Assembly (NCBI GenBank): GCA_965367295.1
Contig: CBDUHN010000029.1
Span: 1-44,949, forward strand
DNA: 44,949 bases
Origin: JAIVHA01 sp965367295
GTDB lineage: Bacteria; Pseudomonadota; Gammaproteobacteria; DSM-19610
Reading direction: 5' to 3'
This document shows positions 35,430 through 44,949 of this stretch, piece by piece. The stretch's first letter is position 1; every line of letters starts with the position of its first letter. The position numbers were made by a program, and so were the translations under genes. The notes under the pieces are model-generated. The model searched no databases. It was given only the letters and a program-made list of their open reading frames with translations, and was not told the origin of the DNA.

Positions 35430-35599
35430 GTTTAAACAGCCCGGTTGGTATGTAATTTGCTGTGCGTAATCATGTGGGAGAACAGGGACTTAGTGTTCGG
35501 TATGTGACAGAATCCACTTTTCCCGCCCATCCGGCTGTGTTACCATCCCGCCGGCTTTATGTAAGTTTCAGATTGACAAGAATTTTTAGGGAACGACGA

Positions 35600-36511
35600 A
35601 TGATTCGCCAACGTACGCTGAAAAATGTGATTCGCGCTACCGGTGTGGGGCTCCACACGGGCGAGAAGGTGTACCTCACCCTGCGTCCGGCCGTTCCCGA
35701 TACCGGTATTGTGTTTCGACGCACCGATCTGGAGCCACCGGTCGAAATCAGGGCGCGCCCCGAGAACGTTGGCGATACCATGCTGTCCACCACGCTGGTG
35801 AAGGGGAGTGTGCGCATTTCCACCGTGGAACACCTGCTCTCGGCCATGGCTGGTCTGGGGATCGATAATGCATACGTGGAACTCAGTGCGCCGGAAGTGC
35901 CCATCATGGATGGCAGTGCGGGTCCCTTTGTATTCCTGATTCAGTCAGCGGGTATTGAAGAGCAGGATGCCGCCAAGCGGTTCATCCGTATCAAGCGTCC
36001 GGTGCTGGTGGAAGATGGGGACAAGTGGGCCCGCTTCGATCCTTTCGACGGTTTCAAGGTCGGTTTTACCATCGATTTCCATCACCCCATGTTCAAGGAA
36101 GACTCCCAGTGTGCGGAAGTGGATTTCTCCACCACATCCTTTGTGCGTGAGGTGAGCCGCGCGCGGACCTTCGGTTTCATGCGCGACATCGAACAGCTGC
36201 GGGCTCGTGATCTGGCACTGGGTGGCAGCCTCGACAACGCCGTGGTGCTGGATGATTACCGGGTGCTCAATGCCGACGGTCTGCGCTACGAAGACGAATT
36301 CGTGAAACACAAGATTCTTGATGCCATCGGCGATCTCTATCTGCTGGGACACAGCCTGATCGGTGCCTTCAGGGGGCACAAATCCGGACATGCTCTGAAC
36401 AACACCCTGTTGCGGGCATTAATGGCGGAGAAGGACGCGTGGGAAGAGGTGACCTTCGAGGACACGGACCGGGCGCCCATCTGCTTTACCCAGCCGGTAC
36501 CTGCGTCTTGA
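35600..36511 (+). CDS. lpxC: UDP-3-O-acyl-N-acetylglucosamine deacetylase
   Basis: LpxC is the zinc deacetylase that commits UDP-GlcNAc acyl intermediates to lipid A. The start at 35600 gives 303 residues, beginning MIRQRTLKNVIRATGVGLHTG as in E. coli (305). Zinc ligands are H78, H237 and D241, with catalytic E77 and H264. An open in-frame stretch upstream is not conserved sequence and is excluded. It follows ftsZ after 276 nt and ends in a strong terminator, so it is transcribed in part independently of the dcw genes. Confidence 0.97.
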   Translation: MIRQRTLKNVIRATGVGLHTGEKVYLTLRPAVPDTGIVFRRTDLEPPVEIRARPENVGDTMLSTTLVKGSVRISTVEHLLSAMAGLGIDNAYVELSAPEVPIMDGSAGPFVFLIQSAGIEEQDAAKRFIRIKRPVLVEDGDKWARFDPFDGFKVGFTIDFHHPMFKEDSQCAEVDFSTTSFVREVSRARTFGFMRDIEQLRARDLALGGSLDNAVVLDDYRVLNADGLRYEDEFVKHKILDAIGDLYLLGHSLIGAFRGHKSGHALNNTLLRALMAEKDAWEEVTFEDTDRAPICFTQPVPAS

Positions 36512-36532
36512 ACCAGGCCCGGTGAAAACCTG

Positions 36533-36562
36533 AACCCCATGCAGCGATGTATGGGGTTTTTG
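36533..36562 (+). terminator. Intrinsic terminator of lpxC
   Basis: AACCCCATGCA pairs with TGTATGGGGTT around a GCGA tetraloop (11 bp including one G-T pair) and runs into TTTTTGTTTTT. It lies 21 nt after the lpxC stop and separates it from the convergent dciA gene. Confidence 0.9.
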
Positions 36563-36639
36563 TTTTTCAGGTTCGGATTTATTTGCCCTGGCCGGATGGA
36601 CGAGTTGCGCGCCGGGTTTGCCGGTACGGCAGCAGAGGA

Positions 36640-37095
36640 TCAGGTGGATTCTTTAGCTTTCCCGCCACGGGACGCTACCTTCAGTAGCGCCGCACGCAGG
36701 CGCGGATCCGACAGGGAGTTGGCGGTCTGCTGCAGTAGCTGGGCATTGGTAGCGGATAAGTGCGCATGCCGCTTGGGTTTTTTCTGCTTGGTGGGCTGCT
36801 CCGGGGCGATCCGGACCTGAATTGTGCGTACCGTCACAGACTGCAGTCGGGTGAGATGCTGTAGTACAGTGCGGCTTTGGTAGCGCAGCCGGGTAGCCCA
36901 GGCCGGTGAGTCGGCCGCCAGGGTCAGCGTCTGGCCCCGCAGATTGATCACATGGCAGTGTTCATTGAGTGGTTCCGGCAATGCTTTGCGTAGCGCCTGG
37001 TCCAGTTGTGCCAGGGCGCGGCTGTGATCCAGCAGACGCGGAAGTGTGCCGCCGGAAATGAGTTTGGCGACGGATACGGGTTTATAGGTCGGCAT
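36640..37095 (-). CDS. dciA: DUF721 (DciA-type) protein
   Basis: DUF721 proteins include DciA, the ancestral loader of the replicative helicase DnaB in bacteria without DnaC. The 151-residue product has an N-terminal KH-like domain (LAQLDQALRKALPEPLNEHC, then LTLAADSPAWATRLRYQSRTVL) and a basic, disordered C-terminal half. The start is ATG 37095; a TTG five codons earlier is less likely. It diverges from the M23 gene with 49 nt between, and lies in the lpxC-DUF721-M23-secA order also seen in Pseudomonas. Confidence 0.85.
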   Translation of the reverse strand: MPTYKPVSVAKLISGGTLPRLLDHSRALAQLDQALRKALPEPLNEHCHVINLRGQTLTLAADSPAWATRLRYQSRTVLQHLTRLQSVTVRTIQVRIAPEQPTKQKKPKRHAHLSATNAQLLQQTANSLSDPRLRAALLKVASRGGKAKEST

Positions 37096-37144
37096 AATGC
37101 TTGCTTGCAACTGGCCCTGAGCGGGAAATGAACGGATACCCTAA

Positions 37145-38080
37145 ATGAACATCATTCTATTTACCAACAGCCGGGGACGTGCTGCCAGTATCCCACTGGG
37201 CCGACCGCAATTCTACCTGCCCTTGCTGTTGACGCTGCTATTCCTGTGCGGGGCGCTGATGTACGGGGGCTATCGGCTCGGTGCGGCACAGCCTTCCCAG
37301 GTGGCGGATGCCACTGTGGAGGCGCCGCCCTGGCAGGCTGAGCTGGAGCAACAGCAGGCTGCCATTGAAATGGCCCGTCAGGAAGCCGACGCCCATCTCA
37401 ATGCCCTTGCCCTCCGCCTCGGCCAGATGCAGGCCCAGATGCTGCGGGTGGATGCCCTTGGCAAGCGCCTCGCCAAGATGGCCGATCTCGACGATGCCGA
37501 ATTTGATTTTGACCAGCCGCCCGCCCAGGGGGGGCCGGAAACCGATGCCGAGCTCGACGTGCCGGCCACGGAAATGCCGGATTTCCTCCAGACCCTGGAC
37601 GAACTGCAGCAAGCCCTCAGCGATCGCCAGCGCAAGCTGACGGTGCTGGAAGGTCTGGTGATGGACCAGAATCTCAAGGCCCAGGTCCAGCCGGCCGGAC
37701 GGCCCATCGAAAAGGGCTGGATTTCCTCCTACTTCGGCAAGCGTACCGACCCTTTCACCGGCAAGCCGGCCATCCATCATGGCATGGATTTCGCGGGTAA
37801 GGAGGGGTCCGGCGTGGTGGCGGTGGCCGCCGGTGTGGTGACCTGGTCCGGCAAGCGCTCCGGTTACGGCAACCTGGTGGAGATCAATCACGGTAACGGC
37901 TATGTAACCCGCTACGGTCATAACAAGCAGAACCTTGTCCAGGAGGGTGACAAGGTTGAGAAGGGTCAGGTGATTGCGCGTATGGGCTCCAGCGGCCGCT
38001 CCACCGGTCCCCATGTGCACTTCGAGGTGCTGCGCAACAACAAAGTGGTCAATCCCAATAAATATATCGCCGCTCGCTGA
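37145..38080 (+). CDS. M23 (LytM-type) metallopeptidase, membrane anchored
   Basis: A 311-residue envelope protein, probably a peptidoglycan endopeptidase. One N-terminal membrane helix (about residues 25-42) is followed by a coiled-coil region (AELEQQQAAIEMARQEADAH and similar to about residue 175) and a C-terminal LytM domain. The zinc-site residues are present: H211 and D215 in HHGMD, then H290 and H292 in HVHFEV, so it looks catalytically competent. The coiled coil plus LytM resembles EnvC/NlpD-type factors. It lies just upstream of secA, the place held by secM in E. coli, but is unrelated to SecM. Confidence 0.88.
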   Translation: MNIILFTNSRGRAASIPLGRPQFYLPLLLTLLFLCGALMYGGYRLGAAQPSQVADATVEAPPWQAELEQQQAAIEMARQEADAHLNALALRLGQMQAQMLRVDALGKRLAKMADLDDAEFDFDQPPAQGGPETDAELDVPATEMPDFLQTLDELQQALSDRQRKLTVLEGLVMDQNLKAQVQPAGRPIEKGWISSYFGKRTDPFTGKPAIHHGMDFAGKEGSGVVAVAAGVVTWSGKRSGYGNLVEINHGNGYVTRYGHNKQNLVQEGDKVEKGQVIARMGSSGRSTGPHVHFEVLRNNKVVNPNKYIAAR

Positions 38081-38083
38081 GCT

Positions 38084-38103
38084 GGCGCCGGTGTCCCGGC
38101 GCC
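38084..38103 (+). other. Perfect hairpin after the M23 gene
   Basis: GGCGCCGG and CCGGCGCC form 8 bp around a TGTC loop, 3 nt after the stop codon. There is no T tract, so full intrinsic termination is unlikely. It may stabilise the upstream message or pause polymerase ahead of secA. Confidence 0.5.
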
Positions 38104-38225
38104 GCTCCGTATCACTCCTTGTCTCCTAGGGTTCAAATGCCTCTGTCCCGCGGCTGCTCATTTGTGGGCACTTAAGGTATGATGCGGGCTTGTCTTGAGC
38201 CCGGAATCCTGATTCGTTGGTACCT

Positions 38226-40940
<2,715 letters not shown>

Positions 40941-41034
40941 ATCCAGCACCGCGCCGGTGACGGTTTGTGTGGCTGCGAGTTAGTGTCTGCAGCTCGATTC
41001 CCTTCCTCAATTTGTGTTAAGCGGGTGTAAAGCC

Positions 41035-42249
41035 ATGGCCGTCGGTTATTCCCAACTTCCCCCATTACTTCCTGTCGCCGGTATCCGCTGGGGGGTCACC
41101 CAGGCGGGTGTACGCTATAAGAATCGTCGCGACCTGGTGGTGATGGAGCTGGCGCCGGACAGCCAGGTGGCAGCGGTCTTCACCCGCAATGCCTTTTGCG
41201 CCGCGCCGGTGACGGTAGCCCGTGAACACCTGGTAGCCGGCAATCCCCGTTACCTGCTGGTCAACACCGGCAATGCCAACGCCGGTACCGGCACCCAGGG
41301 GCTGGTGGATGCGCGGCGCTGTTGCGAGCAGCTGGCGCGGGAGACCGGAGTTGCCGTACAGCAGATCCTGCCGTTTTCTACCGGCGTGATCGGCGAGCCA
41401 CTGCCGGTAGAGCGTATTGCCCAGGGCTTGCCGGCTGCGCTGGCCGCACTGGATGAAGAGGGCTGGTCGGAAGCGGCCCACGGCATCATGACCACGGACA
41501 CGGTGGCCAAGGGGCTGTCGAAACAGATCGAGATCGACGGGACGACCGTGACCATTACCGGTATTGCCAAGGGTTCCGGCATGATCCGGCCCGACATGGC
41601 CACCATGCTGTCCTATATCGCCACCGACGCGACGGTTCCCAGGGTATTGCTGCAATCGATCCTGGACCAGGCGGTGAACCGTTCCTTTAACCGGGTGACG
41701 GTGGATGGCGATACTTCTACGAATGATGCCTGTGTACTGGTGGCGACGGGTGCCGCAGGGGTGTCCGTCACGGAACCCGGTGCCCAGCTGGAGGCCCTGA
41801 CCGCAGCGGTTACCGACATTTGCCGTTTCCTGGCCCAGTTGCTGATCCGCGATGGCGAGGGAGCCACCAAGTTTGTCACCGTGCAGGTTAGTGGTGGTGA
41901 CAATAGTGAGGAATGCTTGCAGGTGGCCTATGCCGTGGCCCATTCACCGCTGGTGAAGACCGCGCTGTCGGCCAGTGATCCCAACTGGGGACGCATACTC
42001 GCTGCGGTGGGGCGCGCCGGTCTTGCCGACCTGGTGCTGGAAGCCATCGAGATCTACCTGGATGACGTGTGCATTGTCCGCAACGGTGCACGGGCTGCCG
42101 ATTACACGGAGGCCGATGGTCAGCGGGTGATGGGGCAGGCAGAGTTCACCATCGATATCCGGCTGGGCCGCGGCAGTATCACGGAAACCGTGTGGACCTG
42201 TGATTTTTCGGCGGAGTATGTGCGCATCAATGCGGACTACCGTTCCTGA
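41035..42249 (+). CDS. argJ: Bifunctional glutamate N-acetyltransferase/amino-acid acetyltransferase ArgJ
   Basis: ArgJ recycles the acetyl group of N-acetylornithine to glutamate in arginine synthesis; many also acetylate glutamate with acetyl-CoA. The 404-residue precursor cleaves itself at the conserved threonine, T190, within GSGMIRPDMATMLSYIATDA. The N-terminal chain has FTRNAFCAAPV and LVNTGNANAGTG; the C-terminal chain has KTALSASDPNWGRILAAVG. The start at 41035 is chosen since upstream codons are not conserved. The next gene begins 20 nt inside its 3' end. Confidence 0.96.
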   Translation: MAVGYSQLPPLLPVAGIRWGVTQAGVRYKNRRDLVVMELAPDSQVAAVFTRNAFCAAPVTVAREHLVAGNPRYLLVNTGNANAGTGTQGLVDARRCCEQLARETGVAVQQILPFSTGVIGEPLPVERIAQGLPAALAALDEEGWSEAAHGIMTTDTVAKGLSKQIEIDGTTVTITGIAKGSGMIRPDMATMLSYIATDATVPRVLLQSILDQAVNRSFNRVTVDGDTSTNDACVLVATGAAGVSVTEPGAQLEALTAAVTDICRFLAQLLIRDGEGATKFVTVQVSGGDNSEECLQVAYAVAHSPLVKTALSASDPNWGRILAAVGRAGLADLVLEAIEIYLDDVCIVRNGARAADYTEADGQRVMGQAEFTIDIRLGRGSITETVWTCDFSAEYVRINADYRS

Positions 42250-43198
42250 ACCGGCGCCACCTGTCGTGCAGGTGGCGGTAGCGGTGATCGTCGGTTCCGA
42301 TGGCCGTATCCTGATCAGCCGTCGCCCCGATGATGTCCACCAGGGCGGCCTGTGGGAATTTCCCGGCGGCAAGCTGGAGCCGGGTGAAAACGTGCAGGCG
42401 GCGCTGCGGCGCGAGCTGCGGGAAGAGCTGGGTATCGAGGTGCAGCGGGCCCGGCCATTGATCTGTGTGCATCACGACTACAGCGAACAATCCGTCCTGC
42501 TGGACGTGTGGAAGGTGGATGCTTTTGCTGGCACTCCCCACGGCCGCGAGGGCCAGCCGGTGCTCTGGGTCGAACGCGACCACCTGCCTGATTTTACTTT
42601 TCCCGCCGCCAACGCCCCGATCCTGCGTGCCGCACGTCTGCCGGATCGCTATCTCATTACCCCCGAGCCCGGTGACGATATAGAGACCTTTTTGCAGCAG
42701 CTGGAATCGGTTCTTGCCAGAGGCGTCGGCATGCTGCAGCTGCGGGCCAAATCATTGAGCGATGCAGCATACCGAAGCCTCGCCGAACAGGTGATTGCCA
42801 TGGCCCATCGGCGGGGTGTACCTGTGTTGCTCAATGGCCACCTGGAGCTGGTGGATGGCCTGGGCGCCGATGGGGCGCATCTCAGTGCACTTCAGGTGCA
42901 GCAGCACGGGACACGCCCATTGCCGGCGAATCGCTGGCTGGGAGCCTCCTGCCACAATGTCGCCGAGCTCGCGCGGGCACAGGCCATCGGTGCGGATTTC
43001 GCCGTGCTGTCGCCGGTACAGTCGACCACCAGTCATCCCGATGCCCCGGTGCTGGGTTGGGATGGTTTTCATGCGCTGAGTGATACCTGCGCCATGCCCC
43101 TGTATGCACTGGGCGGGATGGCGGAGGCGGATCTGGAAAGGGCCTGGTCCCGTGGTGCGCAGGGCATCGCGGCGATCCGCGGCCTGTGGGAGAGGTGA
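42230..43198 (+). CDS. Nudix (MutT-like) hydrolase fused to a ThiE-like domain
   Basis: A 322-residue two-domain protein. Residues 12-130 form a Nudix hydrolase with a full Nudix box: G47-x5-E53-x7-R61-E62-L-x-E65-E66-L-G68-I69, as in MutT, which removes 8-oxo-dGTP. Residues 135-320 resemble thiamine-phosphate synthase (YLITPEP, MLQLRAKSLSD, GADGAHLS, GADFAVLSPVQSTTSHPDA). Key ThiE segments are altered: ND reads NG and the HLGQ-like site reads HLSA, so TMP synthase activity is doubtful. The same fusion occurs in Pseudomonas. The start overlaps the argJ end by 20 nt; ATG 42218 is an alternative. Confidence 0.88.
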   Translation: MRTTVPEPAPPVVQVAVAVIVGSDGRILISRRPDDVHQGGLWEFPGGKLEPGENVQAALRRELREELGIEVQRARPLICVHHDYSEQSVLLDVWKVDAFAGTPHGREGQPVLWVERDHLPDFTFPAANAPILRAARLPDRYLITPEPGDDIETFLQQLESVLARGVGMLQLRAKSLSDAAYRSLAEQVIAMAHRRGVPVLLNGHLELVDGLGADGAHLSALQVQQHGTRPLPANRWLGASCHNVAELARAQAIGADFAVLSPVQSTTSHPDAPVLGWDGFHALSDTCAMPLYALGGMAEADLERAWSRGAQGIAAIRGLWER

Positions 43199-43200
43199 CG

Positions 43201-43668
43201 ATGTCCGGGCGTGGTCTGGTTATCCTGGCGGTGGGGCTGCTCGCGGGGGTGCTGGTGGTGCAACTGCCGCACTGGCTGCAGCGGGACACGGCGCATCCAG
43301 CGCCGCCCATCCCGCTTCCCGTGCAGTCACCTGCCTGTGATGCGGCACGGGAAATCTGTACCGCTGCGGATGATCAGATGCGCATGGCCCTGCAGTTCCG
43401 TGGGCCGGTAATCGGTCTGCAGCCCTTTCGTGTACAGCTGGTGGCCGCCGGCCATGAGATTCGGGAGGTGCAGATCGAGTTCACCATGGCCGGTATGGAT
43501 ATGGGCCAGAATCGTTATCGTTTGTTACCCGAGGGCAACGGCTGGGTAGGAATGGTGACCCTGCCGGTATGCACTACCGGTCGCAGTGACTGGCTGGCGA
43601 CGGTACGCGTTACAGGGCAGGAGGATAGCTGGGAAGCGGTCTTTCCGTTCACGATGCAGGCACGTTGA
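43201..43668 (+). CDS. Membrane-anchored protein with MDMG motif, function unknown
   Basis: A 155-residue product starting 2 nt after the Nudix gene, with an AGAGGTGA site, so probably in one operon with argJ. An N-terminal signal anchor (about residues 5-22) is followed by a Pro-rich spacer and a periplasmic beta-rich domain. That domain has two cysteines near its start (SPACDAAREICTAAD), a methionine motif MAGMDMGQNRYRL near residue 98, and LPVCTTGRSDW near 122. MxxMDMG motifs occur in FixH/YtkA-like, copper-linked proteins, so metal handling or oxidase assembly is possible. I do not recognise it with certainty. Confidence 0.75.
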   Translation: MSGRGLVILAVGLLAGVLVVQLPHWLQRDTAHPAPPIPLPVQSPACDAAREICTAADDQMRMALQFRGPVIGLQPFRVQLVAAGHEIREVQIEFTMAGMDMGQNRYRLLPEGNGWVGMVTLPVCTTGRSDWLATVRVTGQEDSWEAVFPFTMQAR

Positions 43669-43720
43669 TTGCCGCTGCGACAAAGGCGTTTGAATAAATC
43701 CGAACCTACAGGTAACTGGC

Positions 43721-43927
43721 TCAGCCCCGGTCTTCGTCCCGGTAGAGGTCGTCGCCATTCTCTTCCACCGGCATATGCTCGTCAGGAATCCGGTGGCGTT
43801 CCTCGAACCACTCCCCCAGATCGATCAAGCGGCAGCGCTCGCTGCAGAAGGGCCGGTATTTCTGTTCCGGGTTCCAGGCAACTGGCTTGCCGCAGGTGGG
43901 GCAGGAGACTGTGGCGGGGGGCTTCAT
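43721..43927 (-). CDS. yacG: DNA gyrase inhibitor / zinc-binding protein YacG
   Basis: YacG is a small zinc protein that binds GyrB and inhibits gyrase in E. coli. The 68-residue product has all four zinc ligands, C9 and C12 (CPTC) and C28 and C32 (CSERC), followed by LIDLGEWFEERHRIP. The C-terminal tail is acidic. It lies 8 nt after zapD in the coaE-zapD-yacG order common in gammaproteobacteria. Confidence 0.95.
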   Translation of the reverse strand: MKPPATVSCPTCGKPVAWNPEQKYRPFCSERCRLIDLGEWFEERHRIPDEHMPVEENGDDLYRDEDRG

Positions 43928-43935
43928 TTCGAAAT

Positions 43936-44736
43936 TCAGATGATGCAGCAGCCGATGGAGAAGTTCACATCCTGCTCGGTCTGCACCGGTCGCTCGTTAA
44001 GCTGAGGAACCTCGAGGAACCGCACGGTGAAACGGTGGCGGCCGCCGCTGACCTCGGCAAAGTAGGGCGCACCGGCGGGAACGGCAACGCGTACCAGCTG
44101 GCAGGGCAGGTTGGCATCGAGGTTTTTCTGGAAGAAACCACCTGGGGCCAGTTCCGGCCGCATGACAGCGCTTTCGCGGGTCAGGCGCAGGATGAGCTGA
44201 ATCGCCTCGGCCATGGCATCGAAGTTGTGCAGCCAGCCGGACAGGTCGCGGATGCGGCGTTCGGCCGGCTGTTGCAGCCAGAAATGATATTCCGGAAGAT
44301 CGAAGTCGCAGGTGCCGCCGGGAATGGCGCTACGCTGCATGATGCCGGTGAGAAATTCGTTTTTCTTGAGTCCGGCGGTGATCTGGCCATTGATGTTATG
44401 CAGGCGGTCGATCAGCGAGTCCAGATCGTCCAGTATCCCTTCCAGCAGGCTGCGGTCCACATTCGGATTCTGTTCCAGGCGGGCCAGGCTCTGGATATGA
44501 CGATCCAGTTCCTTCATGACCTCGGTCTTGAGGTCGGTGCGACCGAAGATGTTGATGATTTCCAGCAGACTGGACAGGGTGTTGCGGCTATCCCACTGGT
44601 CACTGCCCGCGAGGTGCTGGGCAGCCTGTTTGAACAGGAATTCCAGGCGCAAAAAAATGCGAATGCGCTCATTCAGCGGCTGCTCATAGTAGATGCTGGT
44701 GGCCACAGGGGCTGGTTTCCGTTGAATCTGTTGCAT
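43936..44736 (-). CDS. zapD: Cell division protein ZapD
   Basis: ZapD (YacF) crosslinks FtsZ filaments by binding the FtsZ C-terminal peptide. The 266-residue product has the helical N-terminal domain (YYEQPLNERIRIFLRLEFLF, residues 17-36) and a C-terminal beta domain (HRFTVRFLEV). It ends near a CC pair as in E. coli ZapD. The ftsZ of this window retains the LDIPAFLRRQAD peptide that ZapD recognises. It is co-oriented with yacG and coaE; the 163-nt gap to coaE contains tandem hairpins. Confidence 0.95.
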   Translation of the reverse strand: MQQIQRKPAPVATSIYYEQPLNERIRIFLRLEFLFKQAAQHLAGSDQWDSRNTLSSLLEIINIFGRTDLKTEVMKELDRHIQSLARLEQNPNVDRSLLEGILDDLDSLIDRLHNINGQITAGLKKNEFLTGIMQRSAIPGGTCDFDLPEYHFWLQQPAERRIRDLSGWLHNFDAMAEAIQLILRLTRESAVMRPELAPGGFFQKNLDANLPCQLVRVAVPAGAPYFAEVSGGRHRFTVRFLEVPQLNERPVQTEQDVNFSIGCCII

Positions 44737-44789
44737 GACTGCGCGCTATTGTCCATCAGCGGCCATGAGGGTGCAAATGCAGGGTGGTT

Positions 44790-44820
44790 GCCGGGTGCAA
44801 ACCCGGCCGGTGAAACCGGC
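44790..44820 (-). other. Tandem GC hairpins upstream of zapD
   Basis: Two perfect stems share two bases: GCCGGGT/ACCCGGC around GCAA (44790-44807) and GCCGGT/ACCGGC around GAA (44806-44820). They lie in the 163-nt gap between coaE and zapD. Neither is followed by a T tract on the minus strand. Smaller stems follow toward coaE (GGGC/GCCC, GGCG/CGCC). I do not recognise a riboswitch class. Confidence 0.45.
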
Positions 44821-44899
44821 GTTTCCGATCCAGGGGATGATCCGATGGGCCGCTTCAGCCCGGCAAGACGGCGGTTACGGACGCCTGCTCCCCCGCCCT

Positions 44900-44949
44900 T
44901 CAGGTTGATGATTTATGTTCCGCAGCCAGGGCCAGGTAGGCGGTGTGGC
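44900..44949 (-). CDS. coaE: Dephospho-CoA kinase, C-terminal end only
   Basis: The minus strand encodes the last 15 codons, HTAYLALAAEHKSST, then TGA; the gene continues beyond the window. The HxxYLxLA pattern matches the usual CoaE C-terminus, and coaE is the gene that precedes zapD-yacG in gammaproteobacteria. The enzyme phosphorylates dephospho-CoA in the last step of coenzyme A synthesis. Confidence 0.75.
   Translation of the reverse strand, partial: HTAYLALAAEHKSST

Noticed and set aside
35462..35599. Open frame extending lpxC upstream by 46 codons
   Set aside because: The translated stretch does not resemble LpxC, and the start at 35600 gives the canonical MIRQRTLK N-terminus and length.
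44765..44908. A 47-codon plus-strand ORF across the zapD-coaE gap
   Set aside because: It runs antisense to the end of coaE, has no good ribosome-binding site, and its composition follows the hairpin-rich spacer.

Overview
The window is a block of housekeeping DNA from a gammaproteobacterium with moderately high GC. Three conserved neighbourhoods point there: the S10/spc/alpha ribosomal clusters, uvrA-MFS-ssb as in pseudomonads, and a dcw cluster followed by lpxC, DUF721/dciA, an M23 peptidase gene, secA, argJ and a Nudix-ThiE gene, then yacG-zapD-coaE. murB inside the dcw cluster, between murC and ddl, fits deep-branching sulfur-oxidiser-like (Chromatiales-type) lineages better than E. coli or Pseudomonas; that placement is inference. 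I see no tRNA, rRNA, transposon, phage gene or CRISPR array.

Layout. (1) 1-10.7 kb: the tail of rpsS, then rplV-rpsC-rplP-rpmC-rpsQ (S10 operon), rplN through secY and rpmJ (spc operon), and rpsM-rpsK-rpsD-rpoA-rplQ (alpha operon), closed by a strong intrinsic terminator. A nested stem upstream of rpsM is a candidate S4 control element. (2) 10.9-17.4 kb: a DUF62 SAM hydrolase, convergent uvrA, divergent MFS transporter and ssb, a small DUF3579 gene on the minus strand with a perfect FNR-type palindrome upstream, and a gene-free stretch leading to the mraZ promoter. (3) 17.4-36.5 kb: mraZ-rsmH-ftsL-ftsI-murE-murF-mraY-[24-aa ORF]-murD-ftsW-murG-murC-[55-aa ORF]-murB-ddl-ftsQ-ftsA-ftsZ, then lpxC with its own terminator. 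Nearly every junction is an overlapping stop/start, so this is one translationally coupled unit for making lipid II and building the divisome. (4) 36.6-44.9 kb: divergent dciA and an M23/LytM factor, secA, argJ, a Nudix-ThiE fusion, a small membrane-anchored protein with an MDMG motif, and on the minus strand yacG, zapD and the 3' end of coaE.

The most novel items are two tiny genes inside the dcw cluster: a 55-codon ORF fused by ATGA overlaps to both murC and murB, and a 24-codon single-helix membrane ORF with a perfect AGGAGG between mraY and murD. Also worth a look are the FNR-type box at the DUF3579 gene, a long inverted repeat between ftsZ and lpxC, the MDMG protein, and tandem hairpins in the coaE-zapD gap. 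No wholly new multi-gene system is evident; most of the window is conventional.
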